The translations under genes and the position numbers were made by a program. From contig NZ_FQXD01000008.1 of assembly GCF_900129865.1 (NCBI RefSeq), positions 87,880-151,879 on the forward strand: a stretch of DNA of 64,000 nt, read 5' to 3'. The notes beneath the pieces are model-generated. The model made no database searches. It saw only the letters and a list, made by a program, of their open reading frames with translations, and was not told where the DNA came from. Below, in pieces: positions 33,972 through 43,330 of the stretch. Numbering within the stretch: position 1 is the stretch's first letter; each line of letters begins with the position of its first letter. This DNA comes from Virgibacillus chiguensis. GTDB taxonomy: Bacteria; Bacillota; Bacilli; Bacillales; Amphibacillaceae.

Positions 33972-34175
33972 TCACTTTAGCGTATCTTTAGGTTGGCCAT
34001 AATCTTTAAATCTTTCTACCATCATCGTCATTTCCTCGTCGGCTAATATGATGGGATCACCAATTGCTTTGGACTGCCAGTACAAGCGAGCACAAAATTC
34101 CAGTTGCTCTGTAATAGCATAGGCTTCTGCAAGAGAACTGCCAACTACATTAATACCATGATTTGCTAATAAACA
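33972..34175 (-). pseudogene. C-terminal remnant of a class II (fuculose-phosphate type) aldolase
   Basis: The open frame reads LLANHGINVVGSSLAEAYAI and continues with EQLEFCARLYWQSKAIGDP before ending in DTLK-stop. LANHG...SL.EAY and E..E.CA..YW are signatures of the C-terminus of class II aldolase/adducin enzymes. Everything before about residue 150 of a normal enzyme is missing, and the fragment begins inside the terminator of the neighbouring gene. No start codon or ribosome site remains. Confidence 0.75.
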
Positions 34176-34213
34176 GCGTTAACAAGGCATCTTACTAAGC
34201 CTCGTTAACGCTG
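34174..34213 (-). terminator. Hairpin at the end of the acetyltransferase gene
   Basis: CAGCGTTAAC pairs perfectly with GTTAACGCTG, plus AGG/CCT inside; the stop codon lies in the loop side of the stem. Confidence 0.6.
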
Positions 34214-34662
34214 GTTCTCTTCAATATCCACTTTATCCTATCATCTGCTTCTTTTCTTTTGCGCATCCCTATTTTTTCCAGCACGCTTATGGACGGCAAA
34301 TTTGTAACCAAGCATTCTGCATGAATTTGCTCTACAGAAGCGAAAGCAAAGGCCCAATTTATAAGCGCTCCAACAGCTTCTGTCGCATATCCTTGATTAC
34401 GAGCATCATCCATGATTCCATACCCAATTTCTACCGATCGTTCTATACCCGGCTTTCCTTTAAATCCAGCATTACCAATCAAAAGTGTATTCTCTTTATT
34501 ACAAATCAACCACGGTCCCCAGCCGAATTGACTTTGATCTTCTTGCAACTTTTCTATGTGTTGATAGATATGGTTACCAACACTTTGTTCTCGTTCTAAA
34601 ACCATGTTTACGTTTTCCTCTGTACAAGGAACTAATAAAAGTCGTTTCGTTTCAATTTTCAT
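34195..34662 (-). CDS. GNAT acetyltransferase, RimJ/RimL-like
   Basis: This 155-aa protein (ATG 34662, GGAGGG site) has the GNAT core IGYGIMDDARNQGYATEAVGALINWAF (acetyl-CoA loop RNQGYATEA) and the late SISVLEKIGM block. The substrate is unknown; family members acetylate N-terminal amines of proteins or small molecules. It follows a HAD hydrolase gene by 32 bp, probably in one transcript. Confidence 0.85.
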   Translation of the reverse strand: MKIETKRLLLVPCTEENVNMVLEREQSVGNHIYQHIEKLQEDQSQFGWGPWLICNKENTLLIGNAGFKGKPGIERSVEIGYGIMDDARNQGYATEAVGALINWAFAFASVEQIHAECLVTNLPSISVLEKIGMRKRKEADDRIKWILKRTSVNEA

Positions 34663-34694
34663 GATTCCCTCCAATAACAACAAAAGGAGCTAAA

Positions 34695-35339
34695 TTACGA
34701 ATATACAAGTTGCATGACTTCATCTATTAGATGATCAGGTTTTTCTTCCGTCAATTGTTCTCTTTTATGACTCCCCCAAGTCACTCCACATGATGAAATA
34801 GCAGCAACTTTAGCCATTTGTAAGTCATATATAGCATCTCCTACCATAACCGTCTCTTCCTTTTTTAAATGATACTGTTCAACGATGTTTAAAATACCGT
34901 CAGGATGCGGTTTATAATGAGATACTTTGTCTGACCCTATAATATCATGAAAATAAGTATCTATGTTTAAACTTTGTAGATTCCGTTTTAGTACATCTGT
35001 CTTTTTACTTGATAAAACAAATAACAATTTTTCCTCTAAAACCATTTTATGTAACACTTCTGGTATATTCTTAAAAACGGTTAGTAAATCGCTTTCTAAC
35101 TGTTTATACTGTTCACGGAAAGTTTGCAATAAAAGCTTATACTCATCTTTCAATAACTCTCGATCTGCCATTTTTTTAAAAGATGTTTCAATTGGGATTC
35201 CCATATAGTGTTCGATAGTATCCGCAGACGGTATATGTAGTCGTAACGCTTTAAAAGCATTCTGTGTTGCTAATACACTGCATTGCTTTGAATCTGCCAA
35301 GGTTCCATCAAAATCAAATATAATATTTTTATAGTTCAA
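34695..35339 (-). CDS. HAD-superfamily phosphatase (phosphoglycolate phosphatase-like)
   Basis: This 214-aa HAD hydrolase has motif I DFDGTLAD, motif II VLSSKK, Lys in SHYKPHPDG and motif IV VMVGDAIYDLQMA, with a helical cap between I and II. It dephosphorylates a small metabolite, possibly phosphoglycolate or pyrophosphate. The start is TTG 35339, 8 nt from AGAGGGG. Confidence 0.85.
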   Translation of the reverse strand: MNYKNIIFDFDGTLADSKQCSVLATQNAFKALRLHIPSADTIEHYMGIPIETSFKKMADRELLKDEYKLLLQTFREQYKQLESDLLTVFKNIPEVLHKMVLEEKLLFVLSSKKTDVLKRNLQSLNIDTYFHDIIGSDKVSHYKPHPDGILNIVEQYHLKKEETVMVGDAIYDLQMAKVAAISSCGVTWGSHKREQLTEEKPDHLIDEVMQLVYS

Positions 35340-35373
35340 TTTTTATACCCCTCTCTTCATCCATAAACCTCAG

Positions 35374-35943
35374 TTATTTGTTTGCCGTATATTTGTTACT
35401 CCCTGGACGTTGCTTTATGTTGTTCCAAGCTTTAATTGCATCTTCCCTACTTTTTCCTTTATTAGCCGGATCTGCAAAAAAGTCACGAATAAATTGATTA
35501 TATTCAAATTGTGGAGCAATCGTTTTCTTGTATGACGGATCTTTCTTTCGCTCTCCCTCCTCATACCATGCTTGAACAACATCATGATACGTGTTACCGA
35601 CATTTTCTTTAAAATAGTTTTGAATATACGTAGAGAAGTGAAAATTCGGGATAATTGTTTTAAAAAAAGCCCGCACATGCTGACTACAACGATGATTTTC
35701 CGTAATTACAGTATCTAAGCTTAATTCGTCTTTTGTTTTTGCTTTTTTAGTACCGCTTCTTTTTCGGATTGGCTTTTTTACCTCACCTGTACGCAAGAAA
35801 GTATCAATGCGGTCTGTAAGTTCTAATTTCGATCCCGAAGTACGAATGCCATTTTGCTTACAAAATAATTGTAACTCTTCTTTTAACCAATAGTAGTCTT
35901 TGAAAGTTTGTACATGAATATCTTTCGTTAATGCTGGTCTCAA
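35374..35943 (-). CDS. SAP-domain protein with C-terminal DUF6434-like region
   Basis: This 189-aa protein has an N-terminal SAP-like helix-extended-helix motif (LKEELQLFCKQNGIRTSGSK and LELTDRIDTFL), a basic linker (KKPIRKRSGTKKAK) and a C-terminal repeat-like region in which FFKTIIP and FIRDFFADPANKGKSREDAI recur in pattern. SAP motifs bind nucleic acid; the cellular role is not known. The start is TTG 35943 behind AGGAGGTGG. Confidence 0.75.
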   Translation of the reverse strand: MRPALTKDIHVQTFKDYYWLKEELQLFCKQNGIRTSGSKLELTDRIDTFLRTGEVKKPIRKRSGTKKAKTKDELSLDTVITENHRCSQHVRAFFKTIIPNFHFSTYIQNYFKENVGNTYHDVVQAWYEEGERKKDPSYKKTIAPQFEYNQFIRDFFADPANKGKSREDAIKAWNNIKQRPGSNKYTANK

Positions 35944-36025
35944 TTTTCCACCTCCTAACGATTACATCTATTATAGAACATTTGTTGCTTTATTTCCACC
36001 CGCTATAACAAATACAATTAATATT

Positions 36026-36294
36026 AGAACAAAGGCTCGGAGCGCCCGTTTAGCAACGTAGCTAGTGGAACGAATCAACTGAAGTTTTAGGAATTATGCT
36101 CCTGCAACAGGAGTATGCGGCACCCTCTGGCAAGCCCGTCTTTAGCCGGCCTTCCTATTTAGCACGAACCGGTGATGACTTATCGTAGGACGATTCATGA
36201 AGTCGCCTAGTTGCTGTGCGCTGGAGCCGGACGTGGCTCATTCGGTTATTTGGTTATCCCATAGCATCAAATTTTTATGCTTTCTTATCTCTTG
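36026..36294 (+). repeat. R1 dispersed repeat, copy 2
   Basis: It contains the shared blocks CGCCCGTTTAGCAACGTAGC, ATTTAGCACGAACCGGTGAT, GAAGTCGCCTAGTTGCTG and GGCTCATTCGGTTATTTGGT, ending with CATAGCATCAAAT. It fills the gap between the SAP-domain gene and the TPP riboswitch. Confidence 0.88.
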
Positions 36295-36346
36295 AAAAAT
36301 ACGGTTGACTTTGTATGACACTATGATATGCTTCAAGTATAGTGTT

Positions 36347-36427
36347 TCTACTAGGGGAGCCCGATGGCGGCTGAGACAACGACCCTTAGAACCTGATCTG
36401 GTTTGTACCAGCGGAGGGAAGTGGAAA
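36347..36427 (+). ncRNA. TPP riboswitch (THI-box)
   Basis: It carries the conserved THI-box pieces CTAGGGGAGC, GGCTGAGAC, ACCCTTAGAACCTGATCTGG, GTACCAGCG and AGGGAAG. A TTGACT -35-like box lies at 36305-36310. It precedes tenA, so thiamine pyrophosphate should shut down salvage. Confidence 0.95.
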
Positions 36428-36516
36428 ACTACTTAACAGCGTTATCTGTTTCATGTTTATGTGTATGGACAAAAGTCCTTATACACAGATAGATTGCGTG
36501 TATTAAGTATATCCCT

Positions 36517-36552
36517 TTCTTCCTCGAGCAATGAAATATGTATGAGGAGGAA
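36517..36552 (+). promoter_or_regulatory. Hairpin that hides the tenA ribosome binding site
   Basis: TTCTTCCTC (36517-36525) can pair with GAGGAGGAA (36544-36552), nine pairs including one G-U. It covers the AGGAGG ribosome site. No U-tract terminator is seen between the aptamer and tenA, so control may be translational. Confidence 0.55.
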
Positions 36553-36559
36553 TTTTTTT

Positions 36560-37252
36560 ATGTCATTTACAGACACATTACGTGAGGTAACTGCAAAAAG
36601 TTGGGAGCAAAGTATAAAACATCCATTTGTAAAAGGGATCGCCAAAGGTGATTTATCCCTAGACATTTTCAAGTATTATATTTTACAAGACATTTATTAC
36701 TTGAAGCACTACGGAAAAGTCCATGCCTTGGCAGCTACATTAGCTGAAGATTTTCAAGTAACAGCGATGCTAGCTGACAAAGCAAAAAAAACTGCACAAG
36801 CAGAGCTAACCGTGCATAAACAGCATGCAGAAATCTTAAACATCACAGATACAGATTGGGATCATTTCAAACCAGCCCCAACTGCTTACGCTTATACATC
36901 ACACCTATATCGCGCTGCAGCATCTGGAAGCCTAGGTCAAGCGATTGCAGCCATGTTGCCTTGTTATTGGTTATACGCAGATATTGGAAAAACATACCAA
37001 AATGCCAAACCAACCGAAAAAATCTATCAAAATTGGATTGCTACCTATGCAAGTGACTGGTTTCAAGATTCAACCAATGAACAGATTCATTTGCTTAATC
37101 AAATTGCAGCCGAATCTACTGAGAAAGAAAAAGAAAAGATGAAAGAGCAATTTATCATTGCTAAAGAATACGAGCTTGCCTTCTGGGAGATGTCCTATAC
37201 AAAGGAAAATTGGTTCTCTGACAGACATTGGCATGAGCCTTCGATGGCTTAA
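36560..37252 (+). CDS. tenA: Aminopyrimidine aminohydrolase / thiaminase II TenA
   Basis: From ATG 36560 it is 230 aa and keeps the known active-site residues at the same numbers as B. subtilis TenA: Asp44, Tyr47, Tyr112, Cys135 (MLPCYW) and Glu205. It hydrolyses aminomethyl-aminopyrimidine from degraded thiamine to the HMP precursor. It stands alone behind a TPP riboswitch, so it serves salvage. Confidence 0.95.
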   Translation: MSFTDTLREVTAKSWEQSIKHPFVKGIAKGDLSLDIFKYYILQDIYYLKHYGKVHALAATLAEDFQVTAMLADKAKKTAQAELTVHKQHAEILNITDTDWDHFKPAPTAYAYTSHLYRAAASGSLGQAIAAMLPCYWLYADIGKTYQNAKPTEKIYQNWIATYASDWFQDSTNEQIHLLNQIAAESTEKEKEKMKEQFIIAKEYELAFWEMSYTKENWFSDRHWHEPSMA

Positions 37253-37261
37253 ATAAATACA

Positions 37262-37298
37262 AAATCAGTGAGAGAAACCTATCTTTCACTGATTTTTT
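37262..37298 (+). terminator. Terminator of tenA
   Basis: AAATCAGTGA pairs perfectly with TCACTGATTT around a 14-nt loop, followed by TTT. Confidence 0.85.
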
Positions 37299-37579
37299 AA
37301 TGGATAGAATTATTCCTCTTCTCCAGAAAATCTGTAAGTTCCAGGTTAATGATTATTTTTTATCATCATGAACATCTAGAAAAATTGAACTACAATGGAC
37401 ACAACGAAATTTTTTCTGCATAATAACGATATATCCTAATTTTCAACTTACTACAACATGGATATAGAACAGATAACAATTGTTTATAGCTAGGAATGAA
37501 TTCACTCTATATCCAGTCAAAACTATATTCTAGCCGAAAATAATTATCTAACATTTATTAATTTTGAAGGAGCGTTAAT

Positions 37580-38362
37580 ATGAACACTCTCCCCCTTTTA
37601 TTAAGAAAACTTGTTACTTCTTACATACTAACTATCTTTATTGCTATCTACTTTGCAATCTTTTATCTATTCCCAATAGAATCAGCTTCCTATTATTTAG
37701 AAGTGGACTTTTTAGGGTGGACTTTCATTTATAGCATTTATATTTTTCCTGTACTGCTTTTATATGGAAGTCCTATTTCAATTATAGTAGAGCTCATTCA
37801 TAAAAAAGGCATCTTTAAAAATAGATGGCTTTACATTCTATTACATAGTTTATTTGGAGGTTTTTTCGGTATTATTGTGGTGACTCTTGACTCTTTTCTT
37901 TTTAATTGGTTATTCATTTTATTTGGCGCATTTCTGGCATTAGTATATGCTGTGATTGATCGCATTCTCTATATAAAAATAAAAAGCAAAAAAGCAATTT
38001 GGATTAGTCTATCGTTTCCAGTTATTATATTGGCATTCATGTGGGGTGGTTTTCAATTTGCATCAGAGCCTCTCCCTCCATTTACTGCAGAAGATGCTAT
38101 AAAATTTGCCTCAGAAGGAGATGAAATGCTAGCAAAATTCCCACAAAAAGAAGGTATTTCTAAAGTGAAAATTGACGGATACCATATAATTCAAGAAACA
38201 AAAGCTGAAATTATTGATGATGATACTTATATCATATATTTTTTTGAAACATGGAGTAAAAATAGTGAAAGCGATTCATTTTCTGTTTCCTATAAGATAG
38301 ACCGTAATTCTTCAACTTTGCACAACTCAGATTGGAACTATAGCCGTCCATTTGAATATTAA
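37580..38362 (+). CDS. Membrane protein with extracytoplasmic C-terminal domain, function unknown
   Basis: This 260-aa protein has about five hydrophobic helices (about 10-30, 45-70, 85-105, 108-130, 138-158) and then a soluble domain of about 100 aa (PFTAEDAIKFASEGDEML...). No family is recognised. The AAGGAG ribosome site is good. The preceding 280 bp hold nothing I can identify. Confidence 0.7.
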   Translation: MNTLPLLLRKLVTSYILTIFIAIYFAIFYLFPIESASYYLEVDFLGWTFIYSIYIFPVLLLYGSPISIIVELIHKKGIFKNRWLYILLHSLFGGFFGIIVVTLDSFLFNWLFILFGAFLALVYAVIDRILYIKIKSKKAIWISLSFPVIILAFMWGGFQFASEPLPPFTAEDAIKFASEGDEMLAKFPQKEGISKVKIDGYHIIQETKAEIIDDDTYIIYFFETWSKNSESDSFSVSYKIDRNSSTLHNSDWNYSRPFEY

Positions 38363-38518
38363 GTCTATCTAGTTTGGTAAATTTAAAGCGTTGGAAAACG
38401 GATTTTTTCTAAGAGGACAATAGATAAAGTGAACCTCAATGAGTGTTTTTCTCATCCCCCACTGATGTTAGTACCGCAAGGGTATCACCTAAAGGCAACT
38501 GAACGAATCGGGGATTTG

Positions 38519-38589
38519 GGTGCTGTTATCTCCCACTTAGACTTGATCAACTCACATCTCCAATTTTGAAGTGGGAGGCTTACAGCACC
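38519..38589 (+). repeat. R3 dispersed structured repeat, copy 2 (best folded)
   Basis: The outer stem is GGTGCTGT/ACAGCACC (38519-38526 with 38582-38589) and the inner stem CTCCCACTT/AAGTGGGAG (38530-38538 with 38569-38577). The rest of the 320-bp gap, 38363-38684, has no gene. Confidence 0.75.
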
Positions 38590-38684
38590 TTATACCCGGA
38601 TAAAAACCCTGGCTGCACCGTTTTCTAAATTATTTGAGATAAACGAAAGGATTGCATAATTGCACCTTGTAATGAAATACTTTT

Positions 38685-39239
38685 TTATAAACTGTTAATT
38701 AGTTGCTCCGTTGTCCGTATCGTGGCAAATTCACCATGCAATGTAGCCAGAGATACATTATGTATAGTTTCTGCATCATAATATCTATTATTTTGATCTT
38801 TCAATCCAAATGCTGCAGTAGCATCTGAAATCAGATATGTATCAAACCCTAAATTACCACTCATTCTTGCAGTCGTTGATACACAATGCGGTGTAGTCAA
38901 TCCCGTAATTACAACGGTTGATACTTCATTTGCTTTTAATTGTTCTTCTAAGTTAGTACCAATAAAACTACTGTTTACTTTTTTTGTAATGATAACTTCC
39001 CCCTCGATTGGTTCAACTATTTCTTTGATAGCAAAGCCTTTATTTGCCATATGAAATACGGAATTAGGATTATCAGACGTGTGTTGTATATGAAATACTA
39101 TCCACTTCTTTTCTCTCCATAATTGTAGTATTTTTCTCATATTCTCTTCTGCTTCTTGATTATTTCTCTCACCCCATTTTTTATCTTCAAATGCCTTTTG
39201 TACATCGACCAAAATTAAAGCTTTTTTCGTTTCACTCAT
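38685..39239 (-). CDS. Isochorismatase-like cysteine hydrolase
   Basis: This 184-aa hydrolase has the catalytic triad pattern: Asp in LILVDVQKAF, Lys in VIITKKVNSSF and Cys in TGLTTPHCVSTTARMSG. Members cleave nicotinamide, N-carbamoyl compounds or isochorismate; the substrate cannot be told. The ribosome site is AGGAGGAG. It is monocistronic. Confidence 0.88.
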   Translation of the reverse strand: MSETKKALILVDVQKAFEDKKWGERNNQEAEENMRKILQLWREKKWIVFHIQHTSDNPNSVFHMANKGFAIKEIVEPIEGEVIITKKVNSSFIGTNLEEQLKANEVSTVVITGLTTPHCVSTTARMSGNLGFDTYLISDATAAFGLKDQNNRYYDAETIHNVSLATLHGEFATIRTTEQLINSL

Positions 39240-39339
39240 GAGTTTCTCCTCCTAATGTTTTATTTACCATTGATAATTATGCTCATATTGTAAATGCAAA
39301 ATTTAATATTTTTTCCAGAAAGAAAGCAAATTTAGGCAA

Positions 39340-39432
39340 CTAAATTGTGAGCCATTTCTTTAGTCCACTTTTGAATACCTTCTTGTACATCATTAGGACA
39401 ATTGAACTGTCGGTTGGGTTTCTATTATTCAT
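39340..39432 (-). CDS. Possible 30-aa ORF or frameshifted small gene
   Basis: An ATG behind AAGGGG opens a 30-codon frame. A neighbouring frame over the same DNA reads NCPNDVQEGIQKWTKEMAHN and looks more protein-like; inserting one base near 39415 would join the ATG to it. It could be a small gene with a frameshift. Low confidence. Confidence 0.25.
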   Translation of the reverse strand: MNNRNPTDSSIVLMMYKKVFKSGLKKWLTI

Positions 39433-39475
39433 TGTACTTCCCCTTCCTTATCTACTTTTAGCCTAATACAATCAT

Positions 39476-39522
39476 AAAAAACACCCAACAGTTAGTTTAA
39501 TATCACGCTAACTTCAGGGTGT
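39476..39522 (-). terminator. Terminator of the gene at 39583-40065
   Basis: ACACCC and GTTAG pair with CTAAC and GGGTGT; six T residues follow on the minus strand. Confidence 0.8.
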
Positions 39523-39582
39523 CCTCATCTATATTGTTACTTTATCATGTAAGAATTCAAACAAAAGTAAAATGAAATGAAC

Positions 39583-40065
39583 CTATGCACATTCCTTTAA
39601 AATACAAATTCCATATTGCTTTAGTTCCTTATGGATCACTGGACTATCAGCTATACCTTGACAATAACTGTATTCTAAGAAAACGGCATACATACTGTTC
39701 CATGCAGCCTCTAATTCGGTAAGTAAATCCTTTTGTTCCGTAGTAGTTAACGCTGCTTGTAATTGCTTGAAAATTTCATCAGCATGATCTTCTTCTTTTT
39801 TTAAATTTGAGTTTGTTAAAGCATTACGGTAGGCAACTTGGTGAATGCGCTCAACAAAAACGATGTTATTAAATGCCTTTCGTAATATATGATGCTTAGC
39901 ATCTTCTGTTTCTTTTTCGTCCGTAAACATATATCCTTCTTGTTCATCACACAGCACTTCTTCTGTTTGCTTCCTGTGAAAGAAATCATACACGCCGCTG
40001 CACTCATTTACGATATCAAAACGCCCCATTGGTTCTTGACAAACAGTCAAAGTACTCGCTCTCAT
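39583..40065 (-). CDS. Conserved-looking hypothetical protein, helical, Cys-containing
   Basis: This 160-aa protein (ATG 40065 behind GGAGGG) is soluble and mostly helical, with acidic patches and five or so Cys residues scattered along it (VCQEPMGRF, NECSGVYDFF, CDEQEG, YCQGIAD, CILKECA). The good ribosome site and terminator support a real gene. No family is recognised. Confidence 0.65.
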   Translation of the reverse strand: MRASTLTVCQEPMGRFDIVNECSGVYDFFHRKQTEEVLCDEQEGYMFTDEKETEDAKHHILRKAFNNIVFVERIHQVAYRNALTNSNLKKEEDHADEIFKQLQAALTTTEQKDLLTELEAAWNSMYAVFLEYSYCQGIADSPVIHKELKQYGICILKECA

Positions 40066-40471
40066 ATTGCATCCCTCCATCAAAATTAAGTTACCTTATT
40101 CCCGGCACATGCCTTCTACCATCATGGATTTTGCATCATTCCAAAAATTATTCATTTGAAAAGTAATGTAGATAATTATACAATATTTCACCTCACTAAA
40201 ATTAAATTTTCAAAATTAATCTGTACAATTACACTAACATATGTTCGGTTTTTTTGCACAGTTAAACCTCTTAAGATAGGAAAGCTTTTTTACCTAAACC
40301 CACCTTCGTTCATAGGTGGATTTGTTCATCATTTCATCAACAATTTCTTGATTAACGCCATAAAATAACCGCAGAAAGTCACAAAAGCAAATTCGACCCC
40401 CTACGGTTACTATGATGTTTAAGTTTAGTTAACTATAAGTTAAACACAAAACAAAGCATCAACGATTACTT
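40066..40471. other. Intergenic region downstream of the iol operon
   Basis: About 400 bp. It contains a hairpin CCACCT/AGGTGG (40299-40322) and a weak long-loop hairpin near 40366-40415 (AACCG.../...CGGTT) that could end the iol operon. Short protein-like stretches occur, but no gene can be supported. Confidence 0.4.
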
Positions 40472-41341
40472 CTATTCTACTTTATTCATTGCTTTATTAC
40501 TTGAACCAAATTCTTGGATTTTTTCATGTACTGTTTCCTTTATTGCCTGTTTACTTAACTCCAATAATTTTTTTGGCTCATATACTTCTGGATTTTCTAC
40601 CAAACTTTGTTGTAGTGCTTCTCTCCAAGCTATATTCATTTCAGTATTAATATTAATCTTAGCATGCCCTAAGCGTATTGATCTTTGCAGTTGGTCTAAC
40701 GGTATTCCACTCGCTCCATGTAAGACAAGTGGGATTTCAACTTCTTTAGATATTTCAGCCATCTGCTTAAATCCTAGCTTTGGTTCACCAACATACTTCC
40801 CATGTACAGAACCTAGTGCAGCAGCAAGCGCATCAACTCTTGTTTTCTCCACAAGCTCTACACATTCTCGTAAATTGGCATAACAAATATTGCCTATTAG
40901 ACCATCTTCATAACCACCAACCGTACCAATTTCTGCTTCAACGGATACACCATTTACATGTGCATAGTCTACTACTTGCTTCGTATTTTTAATATTCTCA
41001 TCAATTGGAAAGTGGCTACCATCGTACATCACAGAGCTATATCCAGCGTCAATCGCTTCAAAACATCTTTCTACACTTTGCCCATGATCCAAATGTAATA
41101 CAACCGGAACAGTAATTTGCTGAACTTCCATTAGATTACGAACCATATTAGAAATTAGTTTGAAACCACCAAGATAATCCACCAATCTATCCGAAGAAGC
41201 AATAATAACAGGAGCCTTTGCCTCTTGAGCTGCCTCTAATATAGCTTGTGGCCAAATAAGACCATTGATGTTAAAATGTCCTACAGCATATCCTGCTTGC
41301 TTAGCTTGAGGAAGTATATCATTTAATGTAACTAATGCCAT
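40472..41341 (-). CDS. iolJ: Class II aldolase of inositol catabolism
   Basis: From ATG 41341 (AGGAG site) it is 289 aa. It is a zinc class II fructose-bisphosphate-type aldolase: HLDHGQS holds zinc-binding His residues, VEAEIGTVGG and LVLHGASGIP follow. Last in the iolABCDJ operon, it should split 6-phospho-5-dehydro-2-deoxygluconate into malonic semialdehyde and dihydroxyacetone phosphate. Confidence 0.9.
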   Translation of the reverse strand: MALVTLNDILPQAKQAGYAVGHFNINGLIWPQAILEAAQEAKAPVIIASSDRLVDYLGGFKLISNMVRNLMEVQQITVPVVLHLDHGQSVERCFEAIDAGYSSVMYDGSHFPIDENIKNTKQVVDYAHVNGVSVEAEIGTVGGYEDGLIGNICYANLRECVELVEKTRVDALAAALGSVHGKYVGEPKLGFKQMAEISKEVEIPLVLHGASGIPLDQLQRSIRLGHAKININTEMNIAWREALQQSLVENPEVYEPKKLLELSKQAIKETVHEKIQEFGSSNKAMNKVE

Positions 41342-41395
41342 GTTTATTTCTCCTAATTCATTTTGCAAAGCTTTCTCATTTACGTTAGTTATTCC

Positions 41396-43312
41396 TTAAT
41401 ACCCTTTCGCCTGCTTCATTGCTTCTTGCTTATTTTGAAATGCCTTATTTATACTTTCCTGTTTAGAAACTTCAGATAAACCGACATTCCACCAACTTCC
41501 CTCATAGCCATCTGACATTGTTTTTGGAAGAACTTTAATTTCAATTAATGTGGAATTTGGTTGTTTTTTCGCATCTTCAATAGCTAGTCTCAATTCATCA
41601 AGATTACTTATTTTATAGGTCTTAGCGCCGTAACCCTCTGCTACTTTTGCATAGTCTATGTTTAAAATTGTACCAGCTGCTGTTCTAAATTCTGTTCCTT
41701 GGTTTGCGCACCCATTACCCATTTGTAGATTATTAATACAACCAAATCCAGAGTTATCAAATAGAATAATATTAATTTTTTTATTGTATTGAATAGCTGT
41801 AACAAGTTCCGAATGTAGCATTAAGAAACTCCCATCACCAACAAAGGCATACACTTCTTTATCTGGTTCCGCTAGACGTGCTCCTAATGCACCAGCAATT
41901 TCATACCCCATACAAGAGTAACCATATTCCAAGTGATACGTATTAGGAACGACCGGATTCCATAATCTTTGCATATCTCCTGGTAATGAACCAGCCGCCG
42001 AAACAACAATAGCGTCTTCATTAAGCGATTCATTTAATGCAACAAATACTTCTGTTTGCGTTAGTTCTGTCTGTAAAACATTTGCGTATTCGTTTAACGT
42101 TTCTTGTGAAAAATGTCCGTCTATTTCAGGAACAAAATCTTTCCGTTTAAATTGAACATTTGCTAAACGAGTTCTTTCATCTAGCCATTCCCTTTTTAAT
42201 TCTTCTAATTGCGTACCATAATTTGCCTTATATCCTTCTAATAGTGGCGCTAACTCTTTAAGTGTCGCTTTTGCATCACCAACAACTTGAAATGCGTCCA
42301 ACTTATATGCTTGCATACGACTTATATTAATGTTAAGAAATTGACTTTTCTCCAAATTAAACAACGTTTTAGAAGAAGTGGTGAAATCGGTATATCTTGT
42401 ACCAATACCAATTATTAGATCTGCCTCTTTAACTACCTTATTTGCAGCAGATGTACCTAAAATTCCTAGTCCACCTAAATTATTTTTGAATTGCCACTCT
42501 ACAGTCGATTTCCCAGCATGTGTTTCTACTAATGGAATATCATGTCGTTCTGAGATGTGGATTAATTCCTCTCTTGCTTCTGAGTACTTACAACCACCGC
42601 CAACAACAATTACTGGTTGACGACTGTTTTTAATTCTTTCTACACTTCCTTCCATTTCGCGCTTTGTAGGTACTGTACGGTTGATATAATGTACGCGTTT
42701 TTGAAAAAATTCAACCGGATAATCGTACGCTTCTCCTTCTACATCTTGAGGTAAGCAAATCGTAGCTGGCCCCATCGTAGCTGGATTGGTCATTACTTCA
42801 AACGCTCTGATCAAAGCAGACATTAGCTGTTCTGGTCTTTGAACGCGATCCCAATAACGCGAAACAGCTTTGAATGCGTCATTAGTTGAAATAGCAATGC
42901 TTGACTCTTGTTCTATTTGTTGTAATACTGGATCTGGCTGTCTTGTAGCAAATGTATCTGCTGGTAAGAATAAAACAGGAATCTGATTCGCCAAAGCTGT
43001 GCCGGCAGCTGTGATCATATTCGCTGATCCTGGCCCAGCTGAACTAGATAAAGCATAGATCTTTTTACGTAAGGATTGTTTAGAAAAAGCAATTGCTGCA
43101 TGAGCCATCCCCTGTTCGTTTTTTCCCATAAAGGTTTTTAAGTGGCCTGCGTCTTCTTCTAAAGCTTCCCCAATTCCAAGAACATTGCCATGGCCATATA
43201 TATGAAAGATACCTTCAACAAAAGGATGTTCTTTGCCATCAACAGATAAATACTGCTGATTTAAAAACTTTATTAACGCTTGGGCAGTTGTTAAACGAAT
43301 GGTTGCTACCAT
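41396..43312 (-). CDS. iolD: 3D-trihydroxycyclohexane-1,2-dione hydrolase
   Basis: This 638-aa ThDP-dependent enzyme has the catalytic Glu region near residue 60, the middle domain and the ThDP-magnesium motif [11 protein letters not shown]...NN(G) in the C-terminal third ([21 protein letters not shown]). It opens the inositol-derived ring dione. The GGAGG site precedes the ATG. Confidence 0.93.
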   Translation of the reverse strand: MVATIRLTTAQALIKFLNQQYLSVDGKEHPFVEGIFHIYGHGNVLGIGEALEEDAGHLKTFMGKNEQGMAHAAIAFSKQSLRKKIYALSSSAGPGSANMITAAGTALANQIPVLFLPADTFATRQPDPVLQQIEQESSIAISTNDAFKAVSRYWDRVQRPEQLMSALIRAFEVMTNPATMGPATICLPQDVEGEAYDYPVEFFQKRVHYINRTVPTKREMEGSVERIKNSRQPVIVVGGGCKYSEAREELIHISERHDIPLVETHAGKSTVEWQFKNNLGGLGILGTSAANKVVKEADLIIGIGTRYTDFTTSSKTLFNLEKSQFLNINISRMQAYKLDAFQVVGDAKATLKELAPLLEGYKANYGTQLEELKREWLDERTRLANVQFKRKDFVPEIDGHFSQETLNEYANVLQTELTQTEVFVALNESLNEDAIVVSAAGSLPGDMQRLWNPVVPNTYHLEYGYSCMGYEIAGALGARLAEPDKEVYAFVGDGSFLMLHSELVTAIQYNKKINIILFDNSGFGCINNLQMGNGCANQGTEFRTAAGTILNIDYAKVAEGYGAKTYKISNLDELRLAIEDAKKQPNSTLIEIKVLPKTMSDGYEGSWWNVGLSEVSKQESINKAFQNKQEAMKQAKGY

Positions 43313-43330
43313 AAAATCTCGCCTCCATAT

